DNA from: Anaerovorax sp. IOR16
Lineage (GTDB): Bacteria > Bacillota > Clostridia > Peptostreptococcales > Anaerovoracaceae
Reading direction: 5' to 3'
Assembly (NCBI RefSeq): GCF_017168145.1
Contig: NZ_JADQTL010000008.1
Span: forward strand, 62,001 to 126,000
Length of the DNA stretch: 64,000 nt
Shown: piece after piece, positions 8,586 to 17,199 of the stretch
Layout: every line of letters starts with the position of its first letter
Position numbering within the stretch: the first letter of the stretch is position 1
Translations under genes and position numbers: made by a program
The notes under the pieces: generated by a model
Databases searched by the model: none
What the model was told of the DNA's origin: nothing
The model's input: only the letters and a program-made list of their open reading frames with translations

Positions 8586-9342
8586 CGGAAGCTAACTCCT
8601 TCCATATATGATCAAAATACTTACTAAACTTAGGACTCTTCCTACAATTTAACGGAGTTCTATTTTCAATTTCAAAATCAATTGGGATAATTTCCTTTAC
8701 AATTGCAGGTCTGGAGCTGAGAATAACGACTTTATCTCCCATACTAATTCCTTCAGGAATATCATGTGTAACCATTAAAGTTGTAACTTGCTCTTGTTTT
8801 AAAATTCGGTAAACATCATTTGTAACCGTTAATCTCGTTTGATAGTCCAATGCGGAAAAAGCTTCATCTAATAGTAAAATATCAGGATTGATTGCTAATG
8901 TTCTAATTAAAGCAACCCTTTGCCGCATGCCACCAGATAATTGTGATGGATATTTATCCTTAAAATCATAGAGTTCATAGGTTTTTAATAATTGAATGAC
9001 TCTCTGTAAATTTTCAGGTGTCAAATTATTCTGAATTTCCAGACCAAAGATTACATTCCTGTAAATTGTTCTCCATTCCAACAGGTTATCCTTCTGCAGC
9101 ATATATCCTATATGAGCAGATATCCCTTCTATTTTTTCTCCGTTTACAAAAATCTCTCCCGATGTTTGTTTTAATAATCCCGCAATAATAGAAAGCAGTG
9201 TAGATTTACCACAACCACTAGGTCCAACAATACTAATAAATTCTCCTTTTTCAACACTGAAATTAATTTCTTTCAATGCAGTGATTTCTCCATTCACTGC
9301 CTGATATTTTTGTTCTATTTTATGTACATCAAGTACTACCAA
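8578..9342 (-). CDS. ABC transporter ATP-binding protein (SsuB/ThiZ-like)
   Basis: The ATPase of the importer, about 255 residues, with Walker A GPSGCGKST, signature LSGGMRQRVAL, Walker B ILLLDEAFSALD and an H-loop in MVTHDIPEG. The start is placed at TTG 9342 (reads VVLDVHKIEQ) because AGGTGG lies six bases upstream; the in-frame ATG at 9357 precedes that site and would be unsupported. It is first in a three-gene operon. The operon promoter would lie between this gene and the IS at 9447, so IS1182 copy 2 may have altered its upstream region. Confidence 0.9.
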   Translation of the reverse strand: MVVLDVHKIEQKYQAVNGEITALKEINFSVEKGEFISIVGPSGCGKSTLLSIIAGLLKQTSGEIFVNGEKIEGISAHIGYMLQKDNLLEWRTIYRNVIFGLEIQNNLTPENLQRVIQLLKTYELYDFKDKYPSQLSGGMRQRVALIRTLAINPDILLLDEAFSALDYQTRLTVTNDVYRILKQEQVTTLMVTHDIPEGISMGDKVVILSSRPAIVKEIIPIDFEIENRTPLNCRKSPKFSKYFDHIWKELASDE

Positions 9343-9421
9343 AACACTCCACCTCATTGTTTATTTTGTAAGCATCATCAACTCTATTTTATGCTATCCG
9401 ATCTAAATCTGTGAAAATGAA

Positions 9422-9446
9422 AAACACACCTTTATTAGGTGTGTCT
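9422..9446. repeat. Left target duplication of IS1182 copy 2: a terminator palindrome
   Basis: A 25-bp sequence repeated exactly at 12524-12548. It contains the inverted repeat ACACACCT / AGGTGTGT. On the minus strand it is followed by a T run, so the target was the terminator downstream of the Spo0E-MEDS gene. This duplication differs from that of copy 1, showing an independent insertion. Confidence 0.93.
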
Positions 9447-9450
9447 CAGA

Positions 9451-9484
9451 CTGTAGACAAGGATATCTCTATCTTTGCCTACAG
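9451..9484. terminator. Subterminal insulating hairpin of IS1182 copy 2
   Basis: Arms CTGTAGACAAGGAT and ATCTTTGCCTACAG, followed by eight T (9485-9492) before the transposase promoter region; it can stop transcription arriving from the flank. Confidence 0.65.
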
Positions 9485-9561
9485 TTTTTTTTACATAATG
9501 TAATACATTTTATTGTATTTATGGTAAAATATATGTATAAATACATGGAGGTATTTGCTTT

Positions 9562-10930
9562 ATGATGGGTAAGAAAGATTTATTAGGTCGTGATCAATTT
9601 CAAATGGTAACCTTGAATTCTCTTGTTCCACAAGATCATATTATTCGTAAGATAGATACTGCGATTAATCTCTCTTTCATTTATGACCTTGTAAAAGATT
9701 TGTATTCTGATGTGGGAAAAGAAAGCATCGATCCTGTTGTCTTAATTAAAATTACCCTCATTCAATATACCTTTGGTATTCGATCCATGAGACAGACCAT
9801 TAAAGAAATTCAAACGAATGTAGCTTATCGATGGTATCTTGGTTATAGTTTAGAGGAAGAAATTCCTCACTTTTCTACCTTTGGTAAAAACTACTCTCGT
9901 CGGTTTCAAAATACTGACTTATTCGAACAAATCTTTCAAAGAGTCATTGCTGAAATCATGGAATATGAATTCATTAATTCAGAAAGCATTTTCATTGACG
10001 GTACACATATTAAAGCAAGTGCAAATAACCATAACAGTGAAAAAGAAACCGTTTTGGAATCCGTTAAATACTATGAAAAAGAACTAATGAAAGAAATTAA
10101 CGAAGATCGCATTGAACGAGGAAAACAAGCTTGTAAAAAAAACGGAAGCCAAAGAAAAGACAAAAGTAATCAAGAAAAGTACCGTAGATCCGGATTGCGG
10201 CGTATTTCATAAAGGAAAGCATAAGGTAGTATTTGCTTATGCTGCAAATGTAGCTTGCGATCGAAACAATTACATACTTGCTTTTCATACAAATCCAGGA
10301 AATGTACATGACTCAGTTGCATTCCCAAAGATTTATGAAAAAGTAAAAAGATATAAAGGTGTAAAAAATATTGTAATGGATTCCGGATATAAAACACCTG
10401 CAATTGCTAGAGAAATACTCAAAGATAAACGAATTCCTATCCTACCATACAAACGACCTATGACAAAAAATGGTTATTTTAAAAAACACGAATATGCTTA
10501 TGATGAATACTATGATTGCTTTGTATGCCCAGAAAACCAAGTGTTAAACTATACTACAACAAATAGAGAAGGGTATCGGGAATATAAGAGTAAAGGAGAA
10601 ATTTGCAAGAGTTGCCCTTCCTTATCAGAATGCACAGCAAGTAAAGACCATGTAAAAGTAGTCACACGTCATATATGGGAAAACTACATAGAGCAATGTG
10701 AGGACATTCGTCATACTCCAAAGTATCGAGATCTTTACAAACTACGGAGTCAAACCATTGAGCGAGTCTTTGCCGATGCAAAAGAAAAACATAATATGCG
10801 TTATACACAATATCGAGGGATTCAGAAGATAGAAATGGAACTGAATCTTCTTTTTGCGTCCATGAATCTAAAAAAACTAGCAACATGGATTCATAAATCT
10901 GAAAGAAGGAATCAAATGGGAGTATCCTAA
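9562..10930 (+). pseudogene. IS1182-family transposase, frameshifted at A8, 3' end replaced (copy 2)
   Basis: The first frame (9562-10212) runs into a run of eight A at about 10135-10142, after which the conserved sequence continues in the +1 frame to 10930. As in copy 1, seven or ten A would restore the protein. The last residues are changed (QMGVS instead of QMA) because the IS256-family element lands at the penultimate codons. The catalytic residues are split between frames: DGTHIKA in the first, MDSGYKT and TIERVFADAKEK in the second. The gene has a good GGAGG upstream and ATG ATG at the start. Confidence 0.85.
10910..10917. repeat. Left 8-bp target duplication of the IS256-family element
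   Basis: AATCAAAT, repeated at 12400-12407. Comparison with uninterrupted copy 1 confirms that it occurs once in the empty site. Confidence 0.95.
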
Positions 10931-10989
10931 AGTTTGTGTAAACCTCTAAACTGATGTAAGATAAATATATCAGTTTGGAGGTTTTATTT

Positions 10990-12246
10990 ATGCCCAAAAG
11001 AAGAAAAGAATCACCCCAAAAACAAGCAATCAGAAAAATGATGCAGGAATACTTAAAAGAGAATGATATTCCTATCAAAAATGGTACAGATGTCAATTCT
11101 GTTATGCGTGATATGATGTCTGTATTACTGGAGGGTTCTCTGGAAGGAGAATTAGAAGACGAACTGGGATACTCAAAATATGACTATCGGAATAAGGAAA
11201 CCGACAATAGTCGGAATGGATATTCTTCTAAAATCATGCATACAAACTATGGAGATATGAATGTTGCTATTCCTCGTGACCGTAATGGAGAATATGAACC
11301 CCAGCTTATCAAGAAATATCAAAATACCGTTACGCAAGATATGGAAGAAAGGATACTTTCCATGTATGCAAAAGGTATGACTACAAATGATATTGAATCC
11401 CATATGCGTGAGTTATATGACATTGATATTTCTGACAGTACGATTAGCCGAGTTACTGATAAAATTATACCGATTGTAAAGGAATGGCAGGAACGTCCTT
11501 TGGAAGAAGTATATGCGGTTGTTTTTATGGATGCAATTCATTTCCACGTTCGTAGTGAAGGAAGAATACGAAAAAAGGCTGTGTATATTGCTTTGGGAAT
11601 TGATATGAATGGTAGAAAGGACGTTTTAGGTATGTATGTTGGTGAAAATGAAAATGCTAAATTCTGGCTTTCTATACTGAATGGGCTAAAAAATCGTGGT
11701 GTAAAAGATATCTTAATAACATGTATTGATGGACTAAGTGGATTTCCACAAGCAATTGAAGCAGTCTATCCTGAAACAGAGATACAGCAGTGCATTATTC
11801 ATCAAATCCGTAACTCCACTAAATTTGTATCCTACAAAGATTTGAAAGCTCTGATGGCTGATTTGAAGCGAGTCTATACTGCCCCAACAGAAGAATTAGC
11901 CCTAAATGAATTGGAGTTGTTTCAAGAAAAATGGGATGTAAAATATCCGAAAATCTATAAATCTTGGCATGATAATTGGTCAACTTTAGCAACCTATTTT
12001 AAATATCCTGAAGCTGTTAGGCGGCTTATTTATACCACAAATGCCATTGAGGGATTTAATCGTCAACTTCGTAAAGTAACAAAAAGCAAGACAATTTTTC
12101 CTTCTGACGATAGCCTTTTAAAAATGCTATATCTGGCAACGATAGATATCACAAAAAAGTGGACAGGATATCGTAGGGACTGGGGACGGATATATTCCCA
12201 GTTAGAGATTTATTTTGAGGAAAGACTAAAAAATCTCAACTTCTAA
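10990..12246 (+). CDS. IS256-family transposase (Transposase_mut)
   Basis: An intact 418-residue transposase. The catalytic DDE triad is visible as VVFMDAIHFHV, TCIDGLSGFPQ and TNAIEGFNRQLRK. The start MPKRRKESPQ is preceded by TTGGAGG at normal spacing, which excludes the longer TTG start at 10975. Family features include the early DELGYSKYD region and the C-terminal RDWGRIYSQLEIYF. With intact ends, target duplication and ORF, the element looks recent and potentially mobile. Confidence 0.95.
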   Translation: MPKRRKESPQKQAIRKMMQEYLKENDIPIKNGTDVNSVMRDMMSVLLEGSLEGELEDELGYSKYDYRNKETDNSRNGYSSKIMHTNYGDMNVAIPRDRNGEYEPQLIKKYQNTVTQDMEERILSMYAKGMTTNDIESHMRELYDIDISDSTISRVTDKIIPIVKEWQERPLEEVYAVVFMDAIHFHVRSEGRIRKKAVYIALGIDMNGRKDVLGMYVGENENAKFWLSILNGLKNRGVKDILITCIDGLSGFPQAIEAVYPETEIQQCIIHQIRNSTKFVSYKDLKALMADLKRVYTAPTEELALNELELFQEKWDVKYPKIYKSWHDNWSTLATYFKYPEAVRRLIYTTNAIEGFNRQLRKVTKSKTIFPSDDSLLKMLYLATIDITKKWTGYRRDWGRIYSQLEIYFEERLKNLNF

Positions 12247-12251
12247 AAAAC

Positions 12252-12268
12252 AACTTGTTCGGCAAGTT
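12252..12268 (+). terminator. Weak terminator after the IS256 transposase
   Basis: Six-base arms AACTTG and CAAGTT around TTCGG, followed by TTATT. It lies six bases after the stop codon and directly before the outward promoter. Confidence 0.5.
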
Positions 12269-12271
12269 TTA

Positions 12272-12299
12272 TTGACATGCAAAAAAATCATTGTATAAT
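12272..12299 (+). promoter_or_regulatory. Consensus sigma-A promoter inside the IS256 right end
   Basis: A perfect TTGACA (12272-12277) and a perfect TATAAT (12294-12299) are separated by 16 bases. It points out of the element, away from the transposase, and no ORF follows inside the IS. Transcripts would run through the hairpin at 12306-12337 into the tail of IS1182 copy 2. Confidence 0.8.
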
Positions 12300-12305
12300 G
12301 CAAAC

Positions 12306-12337
12306 AAGGGTAGAATCCCAAAATTGACTCTGCCCTT
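12306..12337 (+). ncRNA. Candidate short structured RNA at the IS256 right end
   Basis: Immediately downstream of the consensus promoter, near-complementary 12-base arms (AAGGGTAGAATC and GACTCTGCCCTT) can fold a hairpin with one wobble and one mismatch. No ribosome binding site or ORF follows. It may be a small regulatory RNA of the element or only the leader of an outward transcript. The 3' end cannot be placed. Confidence 0.35.
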
Positions 12338-12399
12338 AAGTAACTATTCACATATCTTATATCAGATTTTTGAGTTTACACAAAACTTGAAACTGTCCC

Positions 12400-12407
12400 A
12401 ATCAAAT
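12400..12407. repeat. Right 8-bp target duplication of the IS256-family element
   Basis: AATCAAAT, matching 10910-10917; the interrupted IS1182 sequence resumes with GGCATAG exactly as in copy 1. Confidence 0.95.
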
Positions 12408-12523
12408 GGCATAGAGATATCCTTTTATTTTTTCTTTTTTTAAAAGCTTTATAGAAAAAATAGAAAATACCTTGCAGAAATTATAAGAATATAAATTTAG
12501 CAAGGTATTTTGTCTACAGTCTG

Positions 12524-12548
12524 AAACACACCTTTATTAGGTGTGTCT
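12524..12548. repeat. Right target duplication of IS1182 copy 2; terminator of the Spo0E-MEDS gene
   Basis: Exact copy of 9422-9446. On the minus strand it lies 11 bases after the stop of the Spo0E-MEDS gene. The hairpin arms are kept, but the original T run now lies at the distant copy, because the IS separates them. Confidence 0.9.
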
Positions 12549-12559
12549 ATCTTCCTGAA

Positions 12560-13327
12560 CTATATTTTTAATTTATTTTCTAAATTCTCCTCGTTTTTAT
12601 ATCTTTCTAAGACTAAGTCTTTTAAAATATAAGAATGTGTGTCTTTTGATTTCTTTATAACCTCTTCATTTATGTACTTACCTTCGACAATATAATCGTA
12701 GGCATCATACACACATATCAATGAAACATTCCTGTTTTCGAGAGCTTTGCTTAAATCAATTTCCCAGTCTAAAAAATCCTCTTGGGAAGTAGTCTGAATC
12801 GCATAAGTTGGTTGCCCAATCCATCGAACACCATTGTATTCTTTTACAGCATCTTCTACGCAAATGCTATCAATTTTATCTCTTAATCCAACGAATCCTT
12901 CTTTTTTATGACACAGGATTAAATCCTTCACTGGTCTAAATTTAATGTGCTCTATACATACATCTTTGCTTCTTAAAAACTCTATTAGCTCATGGTACAA
13001 ATCATGCTGCATAGAAATATAAATAAGCTCATTATTCTTAATCCCTTCTGTAATATAAAAGAACATATTTGTAAAAAGATGCTTATGTCCATAATAATAA
13101 AAACTGGAATGTATCCCAAATATATCTTTTAACCCTACACTAGCAGTGTAAATTGATTTATTCACGCATGATATACACTTATACACTAAATTATCAAGCA
13201 ATTGACTTAACTCTATCACTTCTTCATCGATTAAATTATCCCTTTTTTTAATTACCTTATTATTTAGTCTTACTCTATATTCCTCTAGACTAGCATTTAA
13301 ACCACAATCCTTACAATATACTCTCAT
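12560..13327 (-). CDS. Spo0E-like motif fused to a MEDS sensory domain
   Basis: This cytoplasmic protein of about 255 residues has three visible parts. First comes a CKDCG pair with a later CISC pair, possibly a metal-binding knuckle. Between them is a stretch (DEEVIELSQLLDNLVYK, about residues 33-50) that matches the Spo0E-type SQxLD signature of aspartyl-phosphate phosphatases. From about residue 75 a MEDS/DcmR-type sensory domain runs to residue 235 (YYYGHKHLFTNMFFYITEGI, IRFRPVKD-like, RWIGQPTY). Spo0E proteins remove phosphate from Spo0A, and MEDS domains are thought to sense C1 compounds or related ligands; a ligand-gated sporulation phosphatase is an inference. The start at 13327 follows AAAGGG. 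Confidence 0.75.
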   Translation of the reverse strand: MRVYCKDCGLNASLEEYRVRLNNKVIKKRDNLIDEEVIELSQLLDNLVYKCISCVNKSIYTASVGLKDIFGIHSSFYYYGHKHLFTNMFFYITEGIKNNELIYISMQHDLYHELIEFLRSKDVCIEHIKFRPVKDLILCHKKEGFVGLRDKIDSICVEDAVKEYNGVRWIGQPTYAIQTTSQEDFLDWEIDLSKALENRNVSLICVYDAYDYIVEGKYINEEVIKKSKDTHSYILKDLVLERYKNEENLENKLKI

Positions 13328-13422
13328 ATTTCGCAAACCCTTTAACATTATTAATATTAAATCAATTTTATTGTTAATTATAGCATAAATTACTACAAAA
13401 AATAAAGAAAAAAACTAGATAA

Positions 13423-14829
13423 CTACAATCTATCCGGTATTTTTATAACAGACAATACCGCTAACGATACAAGTCCAAGTCCAATTAAAAAGGTATCTCT
13501 TTGTGCAAATAGATAGATTTCATTATCACTCAACTGTAAAAATGAATAATGTGTTTGTCTGGTAATAAGCATAACACTTCCAATGGCGGTTCCAAATGTA
13601 TTACCGATCGTTCTCATAGTTGCAAGAGTCCCGGAAGCAACTCCTAAATATTCCTTTGGAACCGAACCGAGTATTGCAGAGTTGATCGCAGAAACACTTA
13701 GCCCATTTCCACCTCCAACCATAATCAATGTAAGTATAATAAATATTATATTTGAATTTTCATTAAAAAAACCAACTAAAATACAGTTTAATGCAATCAG
13801 CAAAAGTCCTGCAACAGCCGGTCTACGTGTGCCATAATAATCCGATAGCGTACCACCAAAAGGAGATGCAATCATCATAGCCAAAGGAAACGAAAGCATT
13901 ACGATACCAGCTTTATCTGGTTTTAACATTACAATATCAATAAGAAAAAAAGGAAAAAGATAGGTTGTCAGCTGTTGAGTCATATAAGATAAACAACATG
14001 CAGCATTTGCAAAAGAAAACGTTTTATTATGAAATAAATTTAATTCAATCATAGGTATATCTGTATGATTCTCCCTCCATAGAAAGAGCATGAATGATAG
14101 GATTGATAATGCAATACATAAAACAAATGCAACAGAACGCAAACCCCAGTCATCACTAAAGTTCAGCCCAACGGCCAATGCTCCGATGAATACTGCAAAA
14201 AAAAGGCCGCCTGGCCAGTCTAATCTTTTCTCACCGGTTCGCCGGTAATCTTCCGGCATAATAATAATGGTTGCAATCAATCCAAATAAGCAGAACGGAA
14301 TCGGAAAATAAAAAATAGAATGCCATGAAAAATGGGTTAACAGAAATCCTCCAATTGAAGGACCCGAAGCTAATCCTACCGATACAAAAATTGCATTAAT
14401 ACCAAGTGCTTTACCCCGTTCATCCGCATCAAATGTTTTGGTAACGGTAGCTTGTGTGATAGAAATTAGTAAACAATAGCCCAGACCCTGCATTGCTCGA
14501 AAAAAAACCAATGTAATAAGACGATCCGACAAAATCGGCGCTAATACAGATGCAACTGCAAAAAAACAAAAACCAATTTGATATTGTCGCTTATATCCGT
14601 AAATATCAGCGGCTTTTCCGCAAATTAGCAGCATGCAACATGGGATAAATGTATATACAAGTGCCAGCCAACTAACTTCTCCTTGTGAAACACCAAATTC
14701 ATCCATAAGTGTCGGAAGTGCCAGATTTAAGCTGTTAATTGCAAAACATACACTGAAATTAGCCATACCTGTAATTGCAAAAATGCACCATTTTAATTTT
14801 TCGTCTCCGCATTTCATCTTATTTAGCAA
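13423..14829 (-). CDS. DHA2-family MFS multidrug transporter (EmrB/QacA-like)
   Basis: A proton-driven exporter of about 468 residues with 14 predicted helices. It carries the conserved loop GKAADIYGYKRQYQIG (motif A-like, about residues 58-73), RAMQGLGYCLL (motif B) and GLASGPSIGGFL (motif C, antiporter signature). The start is set at TTG 14829, seven to eight bases after AGAGGTGA; the GTG at 14841 overlaps that site. It is monocistronic, followed by the Spo0E-MEDS gene after 95 bases. Drugs, dyes or other amphipathic compounds are likely substrates. Confidence 0.88.
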   Translation of the reverse strand: MLNKMKCGDEKLKWCIFAITGMANFSVCFAINSLNLALPTLMDEFGVSQGEVSWLALVYTFIPCCMLLICGKAADIYGYKRQYQIGFCFFAVASVLAPILSDRLITLVFFRAMQGLGYCLLISITQATVTKTFDADERGKALGINAIFVSVGLASGPSIGGFLLTHFSWHSIFYFPIPFCLFGLIATIIIMPEDYRRTGEKRLDWPGGLFFAVFIGALAVGLNFSDDWGLRSVAFVLCIALSILSFMLFLWRENHTDIPMIELNLFHNKTFSFANAACCLSYMTQQLTTYLFPFFLIDIVMLKPDKAGIVMLSFPLAMMIASPFGGTLSDYYGTRRPAVAGLLLIALNCILVGFFNENSNIIFIILTLIMVGGGNGLSVSAINSAILGSVPKEYLGVASGTLATMRTIGNTFGTAIGSVMLITRQTHYSFLQLSDNEIYLFAQRDTFLIGLGLVSLAVLSVIKIPDRL

Positions 14830-15019
14830 CGCACGAATCACCTCTATATTATATTATGATGTATAATATATATCTTATCCTGTAAATGTTAAGAATTTCA
14901 TCATGCGAGTTTATATTAACTATCTGATTTAGTAATCGATTCTATTTTTTCTAAATGAACTTCCTAAGAGGATAACTGTATTTTCCAAATTTTGAGTATT
15001 TCTTAAGGAAAAAGCGACA

Positions 15020-15028
15020 TGTTATACT
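15020..15028 (+). promoter_or_regulatory. Extended -10 promoter of the chitinase operon
   Basis: TGTTATACT fits the extended -10 pattern TGnTATAAT, 32 bases before the chitinase ATG; no clear -35 box is seen, as expected for an extended -10 promoter. Confidence 0.55.
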
Positions 15029-15059
15029 TGCATAAATAAAATAAGAAAGGAAGAAACCA

Positions 15060-16499
15060 ATGATGAAAAAACGTATCCACACAACTATACTAGCTTTATC
15101 CATTATTCTTCTAACCGTCTTCAGCAGCTCTTTTAATTATACCCTAGCTGCCAAGCCTAATCGTACTGGACCGGCAGCACCAACAAATTTAAAAGCAGCT
15201 GTTGTCACAGACACATCTATTACACTCTCTTGGAATGCATCTACAGACAATGTTGCGGTAAAATCATATTACATATACCGTGATAACTCCTATTTCGCCT
15301 CAACATCAGCAACTACCTATACCATAAACAATTTAACTCCTGCAACGAATTATCAATTTTATATAAAAGCAAAAGATGCAAGAAAAAACATATCAACTGC
15401 CAGTGATATTATTTCTGTAACAACAACATCACCGGCTCAGCCATTCTCTAAAAAAGTTGTTGGGTACTATGCTGCATGGTCTTCCTACTCTGGATATTAT
15501 CCCAATCAGATTGATCCAAGTAAATTGACGCATATTAATTATGCTTTTGCAAATATCAGTTCTGATTTAAAAATTACAATGGGATACCCTGACATTGATG
15601 AAAATAACTTTAAGCTACTGAATGAACTTAAAATGACAAACCCCAGTTTAAAAACACTGATCTCCATTGGAGGCTGGAGTTGGTCCGGAAAATTCTCTGA
15701 TGCTGCTTTGAGCGACGCTTCTAGAACTGTATTTGCAGAAAGCTGTATCGATTTCATAATCAAATATGGATTTGATGGAGTGGATTTAGATTGGGAATAT
15801 CCGGTCAGCGGTGGTTTAACAAGCAATTCAAAGCGACCGGAAGACAAACAAAATTTCACATTACTTCTTCAAAAATTGAGAGAAAAATTGGATGAACAAG
15901 GTACTATGGATAATAAGCATTATCTTCTTACCATTGCCGGAGGAGCAAGTAGTTCTTATTTGAATAATATAGAGATAACGAAACTGTCTCAATACATCGA
16001 TTATGCAACAATCATGACTTATGATCTGCACGGTACTTGGGACAACTATACAGACCTTCATGCACCGCTTTTTAATAACAATGATTCATCTCCACAATAC
16101 AAGGGAAGTGTCGATTCTTCTGTAAATGCATGGATTAATGCCTCTTTTCCATCCGACAAACTGATACTTGGCATCCCATTTTATGGATATATCTATTCTT
16201 CCGTAACTAATTCAAATAATGGCTTATACCAGACATATGGCGGTGCAAATTCCATAAGCTATCAGAAGATTGCAGAAAACTATTTGAATCAACATGGATT
16301 TATCCGATATTTTCACTCACAATCATTGGTTCCTTGGCTATTCAATGGTTCTACGTTCATCAGCTATGAAGATCCTCAATCCATTTCATATAAAACAGAT
16401 TATATCAAAACAAAAAACTTAGGTGGTGCCATGATTTGGGAACTAAGCCAGGACCCAAATGAAGTTCTCCTTAATACACTATACAATGAAATAAAATAG
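15060..16499 (+). CDS. Secreted GH18 chitinase with fibronectin type III domain
   Basis: An exported glycoside hydrolase of 479 residues that should cut chitin or related beta-1,4-GlcNAc polymers. It has a signal peptide (about residues 1-31, ending TLAA), one FN3 domain (about 38-123) and a GH18 barrel (about 134-478). The GH18 signature DGVDLDWE is at residues 239-246, with the catalytic acid E246. SIGGWSWSG and MTYDLHG, also typical of chitinases, are present, as is the late tryptophan in MIWELSQD. GAAAGGAAG precedes the ATG. A SIMPL-domain gene follows after 19 bases, probably in the same operon. Confidence 0.93.
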   Translation: MMKKRIHTTILALSIILLTVFSSSFNYTLAAKPNRTGPAAPTNLKAAVVTDTSITLSWNASTDNVAVKSYYIYRDNSYFASTSATTYTINNLTPATNYQFYIKAKDARKNISTASDIISVTTTSPAQPFSKKVVGYYAAWSSYSGYYPNQIDPSKLTHINYAFANISSDLKITMGYPDIDENNFKLLNELKMTNPSLKTLISIGGWSWSGKFSDAALSDASRTVFAESCIDFIIKYGFDGVDLDWEYPVSGGLTSNSKRPEDKQNFTLLLQKLREKLDEQGTMDNKHYLLTIAGGASSSYLNNIEITKLSQYIDYATIMTYDLHGTWDNYTDLHAPLFNNNDSSPQYKGSVDSSVNAWINASFPSDKLILGIPFYGYIYSSVTNSNNGLYQTYGGANSISYQKIAENYLNQHGFIRYFHSQSLVPWLFNGSTFISYEDPQSISYKTDYIKTKNLGGAMIWELSQDPNEVLLNTLYNEIK

Positions 16500-16518
16500 T
16501 AGGAGAGGAGATCAGCCT

Positions 16519-17151
16519 ATGGCACAGTCTTTAACAGGAAATAACTATTCCAACCATACCATGACATTAAACGGTCAGGGGCAAGTTACGGCAACTCCCG
16601 ATTTAGCCGTAATCCGATTGGGAGTTCAAACAAGCGGTTATGATTTAACCCAGATACAATCTGAAAATGCACAAATTATCCAAAGAATCATACAATCCTT
16701 GAGTCAAGCCGGAATTGCAGATATAAAAACGATACAATATAAAATCGATAAGCTGTATGAATACAAAGATGGAAACCGAATCGATAAAGGATATTCGGTA
16801 CGAAATATCCTGGAAATCAGAACCAATGACATATACCAGGCAGGAGACATTATTGATACAGCAGTCAATATGGGTTCCAATGTTGTGGAATCCATCTCCT
16901 TCGAATTATCGGAACCGGAACTATATTATCAGTACGCTTTAAACATGGCGGTTGAAAATGCAATTCAAAAAGCAAAATCGATTTCAACAAATTTACATCA
17001 AAAATTAAATCCCATACCCATACGCATCATTGAAAGTGGCAGTTCACCAATTCCAATGCAGCAATTTCAACGTGAGGCTGCTGCAACACCAATCGTTCCC
17101 GGTCAATTAAAAATTGAAGCATCGATTAGTGCAGATTTTCTCTATGCGTAA
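16519..17151 (+). CDS. SIMPL (DUF541) domain protein
   Basis: A 210-residue protein of the SIMPL/DUF541 family, recognised from the start (LNGQGQVTATPDLAVIRLGVQT) and the repeated beta-alpha pattern that follows. Unlike many relatives it has no signal peptide, beginning MAQSLTGNNYSNHT, so it may be cytoplasmic or leave by another route. GGAGAGGAG-type sequence lies just upstream. It overlaps no other gene and ends 48 bases from the convergent blaR1-like gene. Family members are linked to envelope or oxidative stress; the role here is not known. Confidence 0.82.
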   Translation: MAQSLTGNNYSNHTMTLNGQGQVTATPDLAVIRLGVQTSGYDLTQIQSENAQIIQRIIQSLSQAGIADIKTIQYKIDKLYEYKDGNRIDKGYSVRNILEIRTNDIYQAGDIIDTAVNMGSNVVESISFELSEPELYYQYALNMAVENAIQKAKSISTNLHQKLNPIPIRIIESGSSPIPMQQFQREAAATPIVPGQLKIEASISADFLYA

Positions 17152-17199
17152 CAAAATAACCAACGAAGAATCTTTTCTTGCCTTAGACCTATAATGAGT

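Larger units (their letters stand above)
10918..12399 (+). mobile_element. IS256-family insertion sequence nested in IS1182 copy 2
   Basis: A 1,482-bp element. The imperfect 26-bp terminal inverted repeats start GGGAGTATCC and GGGACAGTTT and share the inner TTTGTGTAAAC. An exact 8-bp AATCAAAT duplication flanks it, the expected size for IS256. It carries one intact transposase gene and about 150 bp of noncoding DNA with a consensus promoter at the right end. Confidence 0.95.
9447..12523 (+). mobile_element. IS1182-family insertion sequence, copy 2, interrupted by an IS256-family element
   Basis: Same element as 4938-6525 in the opposite orientation, with the same 14-bp ends. It is 1,587 bp once the 1,482-bp IS256-family insertion and its 8-bp duplication are removed. 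The nested element lies at the very end of the transposase gene. Confidence 0.93.

Noticed and set aside
9358-9446. Thiamine (TPP) riboswitch before the uptake operon
   Set aside because: The conserved CTGAGA-type and ACCTG-type elements are absent, and the space before the IS is only about 90 bases.
4938-12523. Composite transposon carrying the SsuABC-type operon between two IS1182 copies
   Set aside because: Each copy has its own target duplication with a different sequence (31 and 25 bp), so each inserted separately; a composite unit would share one duplication at its outer ends.
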